NCBI RefSeq assembly: GCF_000182645.1
Contig: NZ_ACQA01000002.1
Span: 1,359,001-1,423,000 of the forward strand
Direction: 5' to 3'
Length of the DNA: 64,000 nucleotides
Source of the DNA: Brucella intermedia LMG 3301
Lineage (GTDB): Bacteria; Pseudomonadota; Alphaproteobacteria; Rhizobiales; Rhizobiaceae
Both the position numbers and the translations under genes were made by a program. The notes under the pieces were generated by a model, which saw only the letters and a program-made list of their open reading frames with translations, was not told the origin of the DNA and did not search any database. Below, one piece after another: positions 57,796 to 64,000 of the stretch (the stretch's first letter is position 1; each line of letters begins with the position of its first letter).

Positions 57796-59646
57796 CTAGT
57801 TTACTGCGCTGGGCGCACCGGTGCGCCAGCGTGGGTTGAAGACTGTCCGGTGAACGTCGCGCCCGCCTCTGCCAGCCCCTGCAACCGAGAAGCGGTCGTC
57901 AAAGAGCGTGAAGCTTTTTGTGCCCCAGCTCAGAGCCTCGATGCCGTCGCGCCCGCGTTCGGCAGTGGTGAAGCCTGTCAACGCCACCAGCGCCGTGAAA
58001 CTGCATGCCATTGCCGGCCGATAGAGGCGGTTCGTCATGCGCACCTGATTTTCCCGCGTGTGCTGGATGACGATCATCGCCATCAGGAACAGGTAGAAAC
58101 ACGCATTGATGATGGCGAAGATGAAGAAGCCTCGCGTCTGATCGGCACCGCTGACCACGAGGACAGGCAGAATGGACACACCGGAGATCAGCGCATAGGG
58201 CGCGATCACCCGCAGTGGCACCGGATCGACCTCGGATGAGCCTTTCGGCGTGACACGAAAATCGACAAAGGAACCGGTCAGCCAGTCACGGAAGGCTGCG
58301 AAGGTTCCAGCCAGAACCCAGGGCCAGCGTGCCAGCAGGAACAGCATCGCTTCCCAGCTGAAAATCCTGCCGTCGACAGGGCGGAACGTCTCGCTCGACC
58401 GCCACCAGAATGCCAGCGCCAAAATCACGAGCGATTGCGGCATGAAGTGCATCAGGAAAGCGGGATAGGTAACGCTGGCGAAATTATCACCATAAGCCAG
58501 AATGGCTATCGGCAGAACGAATGTCAGCGCCAGAAAGAAAGCATAGAGAGGATACCAAAGCTGCGAGAACAGAAACTGGATCTTCAGGCGCAGCGGCAAG
58601 CGACCGATCAGCTTCGGCGTATATTGCAACAGGATCATCACGAGGCTGCGCGACCACTGGAATTCCTGCGTCACAAGATCGGCAAAGGTGCGTGGACCGT
58701 CGCCATGGGCGATGGCATCCAGCGCATGAACGCCGCGCCAGCCATGCGCATTCATGAACAGGGTCGTGGAATGATCCTCGGCCAGTTCGGGTCCAAGGCC
58801 GCCGATTTCCTTCAGCGCTGCCGTGCGTACCGCATAATGAGAGCCGATGCAGACCGGGGCAAAGCCTCCGTTGTAACCGGCCTGCAGCGAGCCATGCATG
58901 CTGGCTTCCACATAGAGACGCCCGCGGGCCGACCAGCTTTCATGCGCATTGCGATCACAAATGCTTGGCGCGGAAACATAACCAACCGCGGGATCGGCGA
59001 AGGGCCGCAGAATGTTGAAGAGATAGCCCGGCTCAGGCACATGATCGGCATCGAGCTGCGACACGAAATCATAGCGCTCATAGCCATAGTGATCGTAGAA
59101 GAAGGCGAGATTGCCTTCCTTGCACCGGGTGCGGCGCGGCCAGCTTTGCCGATGATAATCGGCACGTCCCCTGCGCGTGGAAACGTACACGCCATGTTCC
59201 CGGCACCAGGCAAGCGTCGCGGGCGAAGGGTCCTCATCGGCAAGCCAGGTATCGTGCGGCACATCCTGCGCCAGCATGGCGCGCAAGGTTTCAGCCACCA
59301 CCTCGAACGGCTCAGACGGCGCCTTGGTGACGACCATGGCAACGCGGCTTCCAGCAGGGATGCGAAGCGGGCCGGTGGGGCGCGCCGCGTGGAAGAAAAT
59401 GGTGATGAAATAAAGCGGCAGGATCGTGATCCAGGCCAGGAGCGCCGTCACCAGAATATAACCCGCAAGGTGATTGGGCGTGGCGCTGATGAGCCACCAT
59501 TGCCAGAAATAGGCGAGGGCGAGGGCCCAGAGGACAATGCCAACCACATACTCCACCCGCTTGCGGCCAGTGAAGATGGGCGTCAGCAAGGGTTCCGTTT
59601 CGCCTGTATCGCCACCAGTGACTGGGTGAAGCTCGCGCCGTGTCAT
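57796..59646 (-). CDS. Membrane GT2 glycosyltransferase (cellulose-synthase-like)
   Basis: The 616-residue protein has N-terminal membrane spans, a GT2 catalytic domain (RVAMVVTKAPSEPFEVVAET, DFVSQLDADHVPEPGYLFN, LAEDHSTTLFMN) and several C-terminal spans. DAD and ED are the UDP-sugar and general-base motifs. The usual QxxRW is replaced by QEFQWSRS, so product binding may differ. It likely polymerises and exports a beta-glycan. Its start overlaps galE by four bases and ugd follows 20 bases on. Confidence 0.88.
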   Translation of the reverse strand: MTRRELHPVTGGDTGETEPLLTPIFTGRKRVEYVVGIVLWALALAYFWQWWLISATPNHLAGYILVTALLAWITILPLYFITIFFHAARPTGPLRIPAGSRVAMVVTKAPSEPFEVVAETLRAMLAQDVPHDTWLADEDPSPATLAWCREHGVYVSTRRGRADYHRQSWPRRTRCKEGNLAFFYDHYGYERYDFVSQLDADHVPEPGYLFNILRPFADPAVGYVSAPSICDRNAHESWSARGRLYVEASMHGSLQAGYNGGFAPVCIGSHYAVRTAALKEIGGLGPELAEDHSTTLFMNAHGWRGVHALDAIAHGDGPRTFADLVTQEFQWSRSLVMILLQYTPKLIGRLPLRLKIQFLFSQLWYPLYAFFLALTFVLPIAILAYGDNFASVTYPAFLMHFMPQSLVILALAFWWRSSETFRPVDGRIFSWEAMLFLLARWPWVLAGTFAAFRDWLTGSFVDFRVTPKGSSEVDPVPLRVIAPYALISGVSILPVLVVSGADQTRGFFIFAIINACFYLFLMAMIVIQHTRENQVRMTNRLYRPAMACSFTALVALTGFTTAERGRDGIEALSWGTKSFTLFDDRFSVAGAGRGGRDVHRTVFNPRWRTGAPSAVN

Positions 59647-60629
59647 GTCCGCATCTCCAGCCCAAAGAAGGGCGCAGCCGTGCGGATGATCGTATCGAGA
59701 TCGGAATGGAGCGTGCGGAAGCCGAGCTTTGCCGCAGCCTCCGATGGATCGGCATAAAGCACGGGCGGGTCGCCCGCCCGGCGCGGCCGCATTTCGACGG
59801 GCACCCTGCGGCCGGTCAGCCGGTCTATCGCATCCACGATTTCCCTGATGGATGTTCCGCGCCCGGTTCCCAGATTGAGAACGAGGTTTCCACCGCCATT
59901 CAGAAGATGTTCGACCGCAAGCACATGCGCCCGCGCCAGATCGACGACATGAATATAGTCGCGGATGCAGGTGCCATCCGGCGTTTCGTAATCATCGCCG
60001 TAAACTTCGAGGCAATCCGCCTTTCCCGCCGCAGCCAGCATGGCGCGCGGTATCAGATGGGTTTCGGGATCGTGCCTTTCGCCCAGTTCGCCATCCAGAT
60101 CGGCGCCGCAGGCGTTGAAATAGCGCAGTGCCGCATAGGGCAAGCCATAGGCTGCCGAATAGTCGGCCAGCATATGTTCGGCGATCAGCTTCGTGCGCCC
60201 ATAGGGGTTGATGGGGCGCTGCATTTCACCCTCGCGGATCGGCAGCGCATTCGGAATGCCATAGGTGGCGCAGCTCGATGAAAAGATGACAGGGCGTCCG
60301 CCCGTCAGGCGGCTCGCCTCCAGAACGGACTGGATGCCGCCGACATTGTTGCGATAATATTTCGCGGGGTCCGTGACGGATTCCCCCACATAAGCCGAGG
60401 CCGCAAAGTGGATGATGGCTGCCGGATCAAAGCTCGTGATGGCAGCGACAAGCTGATCCTGGGAAAGCGTGTCGCCCTCGACAAACTCGCCCCAGCGAAC
60501 GGAAGACCGGTGACCCGTCGACAGGTTGTCATAGACGACCGGCGAGAATCCGCTCTCATGCAGAAGCTTCGCCGTATGGCTTCCGATGAAGCCTGCACCG
60601 CCGGTGACGAGTATGGTCGGCCGTGTCAT
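59643..60629 (-). CDS. galE: UDP-glucose 4-epimerase
   Basis: The 328-residue SDR enzyme has [20 protein letters not shown] (NAD-binding), SSSCATYG (catalytic Ser region), INPYGRTK (catalytic Tyr and Lys) and [18 protein letters not shown]. It interconverts UDP-glucose and UDP-galactose. It overlaps the UDP-xylose synthase and the GT2 gene by four bases each, so it is part of the same polysaccharide operon. Confidence 0.93.
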   Translation of the reverse strand: MTRPTILVTGGAGFIGSHTAKLLHESGFSPVVYDNLSTGHRSSVRWGEFVEGDTLSQDQLVAAITSFDPAAIIHFAASAYVGESVTDPAKYYRNNVGGIQSVLEASRLTGGRPVIFSSSCATYGIPNALPIREGEMQRPINPYGRTKLIAEHMLADYSAAYGLPYAALRYFNACGADLDGELGERHDPETHLIPRAMLAAAGKADCLEVYGDDYETPDGTCIRDYIHVVDLARAHVLAVEHLLNGGGNLVLNLGTGRGTSIREIVDAIDRLTGRRVPVEMRPRRAGDPPVLYADPSEAAAKLGFRTLHSDLDTIIRTAAPFFGLEMRT

Positions 60630-61636
60630 CTCGCCACCTCGAAAAGCTCGCCCGTCGGCCTGACAAGCTGGCGTTCGAAATAGGCGATCGTCTGCTTCAG
60701 CCCTTCGACAAGCGCTATCTGCGGTTCCCAGCCAAGCTCGCGCTTGGCGAGCATGATGTCGGGACGGCGCTGGCGCGGATCGTCGGTCGGCAGCGGACGA
60801 TAGACGATCCGCGATGACGAACCGGTCAGTGCAATGATCTGCTCGGCGAGTTCACGCACGGTGAACTCTCCCGGATTGCCCAGATTGACGGGCTTGCGGA
60901 CCTGGCTGTTCATCAGCCGGCTGAAGCCTTCGATCAGATCGTCGACATAGCAGAAGGAGCGGGTCTGCGAGCCGTCGCCATAGATGGTGATGTCTTCACG
61001 CTTGAGGGCCTGAACGATGAAGTTCGACACGACGCGCCCGTCGTCGGGCCGCATGCGCGGGCCATAGGTGTTGAAGATGCGCACGATGCGGATATCGACG
61101 CCATACTGCTTGTGAAAATCGTAGAACAGCGTTTCGGCGGAGCGCTTGCCTTCGTCGTAGCAGGACCGGGGACCGAAGGAATTGACATTGCCCCAATAGG
61201 CTTCCGGCTGCGGATGCGTCTGCGGATCGCCGTAGACTTCCGAAGTCGATGCCTGAAAAATCCGGGCCTGGTAATGTGCTGCAAGCTCAAGCAGGTTGAG
61301 CGAGCCGATGACGCTCGTCTTCATCGTATGCACCGGATCAGCCTGATAATGCGGCGGCGAAGCCGGGCATGCCAGATTGTAGATCTCGTCCACCGGCAGA
61401 TCGATCGGGTTGACGATATCGTGGCGAACGAAGCTGAACGTGTCGTAACGCAGGAGATTGCGCAGGTTCTCAAGCCGTCCGGTCGAAAAATTATCGACGC
61501 AGACGACGAAGTTTCCTTCGTTCAGAAGACGTTCGCAAAGATGAGAGCCAAGAAACCCCGCGCCACCGGCGACAAGGATGCGCCGCGTCGACATGCGCGT
61601 GGCAGATATACCCGATGATCTGAAGTTTATACTCAC
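60626..61636 (-). CDS. UDP-glucuronate decarboxylase (UDP-xylose synthase)
   Basis: The protein of about 336 residues has [71 protein letters not shown] (Tyr and Lys) and [10 protein letters not shown]. This matches UXS-type decarboxylases, which convert UDP-glucuronate to UDP-xylose. I choose the GTG at 61636 because TTGGAGG lies 6 bases before it; the first ATG is 14 codons later. It heads the operon and uses the product of Ugd. Confidence 0.92.
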   Translation of the reverse strand: MSINFRSSGISATRMSTRRILVAGGAGFLGSHLCERLLNEGNFVVCVDNFSTGRLENLRNLLRYDTFSFVRHDIVNPIDLPVDEIYNLACPASPPHYQADPVHTMKTSVIGSLNLLELAAHYQARIFQASTSEVYGDPQTHPQPEAYWGNVNSFGPRSCYDEGKRSAETLFYDFHKQYGVDIRIVRIFNTYGPRMRPDDGRVVSNFIVQALKREDITIYGDGSQTRSFCYVDDLIEGFSRLMNSQVRKPVNLGNPGEFTVRELAEQIIALTGSSSRIVYRPLPTDDPRQRRPDIMLAKRELGWEPQIALVEGLKQTIAYFERQLVRPTGELFEVAR

Positions 61637-61841
61637 GAGAACCTCCAACGCCAATTCTTCAACAAGCGATCCCGCAAAAACACAAAGCATCTTCATCAAC
61701 ACGCTTGAATAGAAACGTGCCGTTCGGTGATTTATGCTTGCTCTACCAGATGATTGAAGATAGCGGCGCTGGAGACCAGAGTCGTTAGCGTAGAATCCGG
61801 AAACTTATCCTTGCGTCCATTTTTGAAGATCCTTTATTGCT

Positions 61842-62717
61842 CTAGTTCCGCGCCTGCAACTGCGCGAAATGGGCAAGCATCCGGTCCGGATCGGCTTTGA
61901 TGCCACTGAAGAGCTCGAATGCGCCGACCGCCTGAAACACAGCCATCCCGCCGCCGTCGAGCACGCGGCATCCGCGCTCCTTCGCAAGCCGAACCAGCGG
62001 CGTCTGCAATGGAAAATAGACGATATCGGAAACCCAGAGGTGAGGCTGTACCAGCGCGGGCGCGAGCGGCAGGCCGGGATGCGCATCCATGCCCGTTGGC
62101 GTCGCGTGGACCAGACCAGATGCCCCCGCCAGCGTTCCCGCGAGATCGGAACCTGCAATGAAACTGCATTGCGGCTGCACCGCAACGAGCTTGCCGATGA
62201 CCGCATCGACCTTCGCGGCGTCGAGGTCGAAGATGTGCACTTCCAGCGCCCCCATCTCGGCGAGCGCGTAGGCAACGGCGACCCCGGCCCCACCCGCACC
62301 GAGCAGCACCACACGCGCAAGCGACGCACCCGGCAGGCCGCGACGAAACCCTTCCGCATAGCCCCACCAGTCGGTGTTGTGGCCGATGCGCCTGCCATCG
62401 GAAAACACCACCGTGTTGATCGATTGCAGGGCAAAAGCATGGGGCGAAAGTTCATCGACCAGCGCCACCGCCGCCTGCTTGCAGGGGTGGGTGATGTTGA
62501 GACCGGAAAAACCCGCAGCCTCCGCCTCCGCGACAAGCGCGGGCAGATCGCTGGCTGAACGCCCCTTCTCGGCAAGATCGATAATGTCGTAGCGATAGGC
62601 GAGACCCGCCGCCTCGCCTTCCCGCATATGCATCGCCGGTGAGAGCGAACGCTGGATATTCGCGCCGATCAGGCCCACATGAATACGGCGTTTCGTCACT
62701 TCACTTCTCAATTCCAT
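61842..62717 (-). CDS. Shikimate/quinate dehydrogenase (AroE family)
   Basis: The 291-residue protein has the substrate site QRSLSPAMHM, GLNITHPCKQAAVALVDE (catalytic Lys), NTDWWGYAEGFRRGL and the NAD(P) fold VLLGAGGAGVAVAYALAEMG. It oxidises shikimate or quinate, or reduces dehydroshikimate. It lies 33 bases after a TetR gene and downstream of a 3-dehydroshikimate-dehydratase-like gene, so a catabolic (quinate/shikimate) role is more likely than biosynthesis. Confidence 0.9.
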   Translation of the reverse strand: MELRSEVTKRRIHVGLIGANIQRSLSPAMHMREGEAAGLAYRYDIIDLAEKGRSASDLPALVAEAEAAGFSGLNITHPCKQAAVALVDELSPHAFALQSINTVVFSDGRRIGHNTDWWGYAEGFRRGLPGASLARVVLLGAGGAGVAVAYALAEMGALEVHIFDLDAAKVDAVIGKLVAVQPQCSFIAGSDLAGTLAGASGLVHATPTGMDAHPGLPLAPALVQPHLWVSDIVYFPLQTPLVRLAKERGCRVLDGGGMAVFQAVGAFELFSGIKADPDRMLAHFAQLQARN

Positions 62718-62750
62718 TCTCCACAGGATCGGACGGCGCGCCGACCCCCG

Positions 62751-63401
62751 CTATTCCGGGCTTTTCAAAAGGGCGATGATCGTGTCGCTGATCAGGCGGC
62801 GATGCCGCGCCTTCACGTCTGAGGCCATGAGGTCGGTGCCGAAGATCGCGCCGAATGTGTGCCTGTTGGACACGCGGAAGAAGCACTGCGCGCTGATCAG
62901 CATGTGGAGGTCGAGCGCGGAAATGCGTCGCTGGAAAACGCCCTGCTCGCGCCCGCGTTCGAGGATTTTCTCGATCGTTTCCAGAATGGTCACATTCTGG
63001 CGCGACAGGACATCGGAGCGCTCCATGTGTTCGGCGCGGTGAATGTTTTCCACCGCGACCAGCCGCACGAAATCCGGATTGGCGTCGTCATGGTCAAAAG
63101 TGCTTTCCACCAGACTGCGCATGGCGGATTCCGGGTCCTGATCGTCGAGCGACAGCGAGCTTTCCAGCGCACGTATCTTTCCATAGGCGCGTTCCAGCAC
63201 GGCGAGATAAAGCCCCTCCTTGCTGCCGAAATAATAATAGATCATGCGCTTGGACGTGCGGGTCTGCGCCGCGATCTCGTCCACGCGGGCGCCGGAAAAC
63301 CCCGATGCCACGAACTCCCGCCCCGCAACGTCGAGAATATTTTCCCGCGTTGCATCCGGGTCGTTCTTGCGCGTCTGCGCCTTGGCGAGCGCCTTTGCCA
63401 T
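62751..63401 (-). CDS. TetR family transcriptional regulator
   Basis: The protein of about 216 residues has a TetR HTH (ATRENILDVAGREFVASGFS, VDEIAAQTRTSKRMIYYYFG, SKEGLYLAVLERAYGK) and a C-terminal helical domain resembling regulators of shikimate/quinate genes. GGGAGAGGAAACC precedes the ATG at 63401. It lies between the dehydratase-like and dehydrogenase genes, 20 bases after the former. Confidence 0.9.
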   Translation of the reverse strand: MAKALAKAQTRKNDPDATRENILDVAGREFVASGFSGARVDEIAAQTRTSKRMIYYYFGSKEGLYLAVLERAYGKIRALESSLSLDDQDPESAMRSLVESTFDHDDANPDFVRLVAVENIHRAEHMERSDVLSRQNVTILETIEKILERGREQGVFQRRISALDLHMLISAQCFFRVSNRHTFGAIFGTDLMASDVKARHRRLISDTIIALLKSPE

Positions 63402-63421
63402 GGTTTCCTCTCCCCCAGCGA

Positions 63422-64000
63422 TCAAAGTGCCGCTGCACTTTTCGGCATGCCCGCCGGGCGCATGTAGCGCCGCAGCGCCGCAATGCGGAAGATCGCATTG
63501 GCCGCGCCATACCCCTTGTAGCTCTGCCTTTGCACGACTTCGAAAAAGAAGCCCTGATCGTCGGTCGGGCTATAGAGCTGGAAATATTCGCCGCTCTCGT
63601 CGCGGTCATAAAGCACGTTCGCAGCCTTGAGCCGGTCGGTGAATTCCGGGTCGAGACCGAGCCGCGCTTCCAGATCGTCGTAATAATTCGGCGAGATTTC
63701 CAGCGTGTGAAAGCCGTTGTCGCGCAGGGCCGCAGCCGTCGCGAAGATATCGTCCGTGGCGAAGGCCAGATGCTGGATGCCCGAGCCGAAGGTTTCGGCG
63801 ATGAAGCGACCGGCCAGTGTGCGACGGTTTTCCGCGCCGTTGAGCGTGATGCGCAGCGTTCCCTCATCGTTTTCCACCACCTGGCTGCGAACGACGCCGC
63901 CCGGATCGACGATATCGACCATGGGCGATTTCCGCGATTCCGTGAGCGAGGTATAGAAGAGGAGCCAGGTCAGAAGCTCATCGAACTTCATCGTCTGGGC
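63422..64000 (-). CDS. 3-dehydroshikimate dehydratase-like/4-HPPD-like protein, C-terminal part, cut by window edge
   Basis: The frame is open to the window edge. The visible part has IVDPGGVVRSQVVENDEGTL, GIQHLAFATDDIF, GEYFQLYSPTDDQGFFFEVV and QRQSYKGYGAANAIF. The His and Glu in QHLAF and FFFEV are iron-ligand positions of the 4-hydroxyphenylpyruvate dioxygenase fold. This fits the bifunctional sugar-isomerase/HPPD-type proteins that act as 3-dehydroshikimate dehydratases (QuiC-like). Only the C-terminal domain is seen; the whole would be about 630 residues. Confidence 0.82.
   Translation of the reverse strand, partial: AQTMKFDELLTWLLFYTSLTESRKSPMVDIVDPGGVVRSQVVENDEGTLRITLNGAENRRTLAGRFIAETFGSGIQHLAFATDDIFATAAALRDNGFHTLEISPNYYDDLEARLGLDPEFTDRLKAANVLYDRDESGEYFQLYSPTDDQGFFFEVVQRQSYKGYGAANAIFRIAALRRYMRPAGMPKSAAAL

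Overview
The window looks like an alphaproteobacterium of the Rhizobiales, most like Brucella/Ochrobactrum, probably from an accessory-rich secondary replicon. This is inferred from the protein families, the many oligopeptide and amino-acid ABC importers, and repeated GGAAC-N17/18-GTT promoters of the alphaproteobacterial general stress (EcfG/RpoE2) type. No rRNA, tRNA, CRISPR array or insertion sequence was seen.

Layout. (1) 1-9959, minus strand: an operon pairing an oligopeptide ABC importer with four hydrolases (an MlrC-like M81 protein, two M20 peptidases and a penicillin-acylase-family protein cut by the window edge). A divergent IclR regulator lies at 10089-10943. (2) 11085-12996: a small lipoprotein, a TetR regulator and a GntR/HutC regulator. 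(3) 13493-18884, plus strand: CaiB-type CoA-transferase, acyl-CoA dehydrogenase and a polar amino-acid ABC importer whose binding protein is frameshifted. A tandem 15-bp operator-like repeat sits upstream. (4) 19006-23951 and 32693-41810: two halves of a stress island of small, mostly hydrophilic or single-span proteins (KGG, BON, DUF4142, DUF3606, DUF3175, DUF3008, DUF892, YflT-like), a DUF3182 protein, a UdgX-type uracil-DNA glycosylase, an ECF sigma factor and a degenerate receiver protein. Eleven GGAAC-N17/18-GTT sites lie in front of these genes. (5) 24139-32581, between the halves: a LysR regulator, a small membrane protein and a second peptide ABC operon ending in an S15/CocE hydrolase. 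One permease there is frameshifted. (6) 42353-46450, minus strand: a membrane GATE protein, an exported HbpS/GlcG protein and a FixJ-like/histidine-kinase pair. (7) 46729-53490: dppA, pepT, ggt, a frameshifted GFA-family gene and an AraC regulator. (8) 54190-61636, minus strand: a surface-polysaccharide cluster (UDP-xylose synthase, GalE, GT2 synthase, UDP-glucose dehydrogenase, two DUF995 proteins and a frameshifted GH26-like hydrolase). (9) 61842-64000, minus strand: a shikimate/quinate dehydrogenase, a TetR regulator and the end of a 3-dehydroshikimate-dehydratase-like gene.

How the parts fit. Much of the window serves peptide and amino-acid scavenging: three family-5 binding proteins, two full oligopeptide importers, one amino-acid importer and at least seven peptidases or amidases. 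The stress island appears to be one regulon read from EcfG-type promoters, and it carries its own sigma-factor gene.

Caveat. Four genes (15928, 28074, 51903, 55765) each carry a single-base insertion in a short homopolymer. Either the assembly has insertion errors or this strain has recent lesions; the sequence alone cannot decide.
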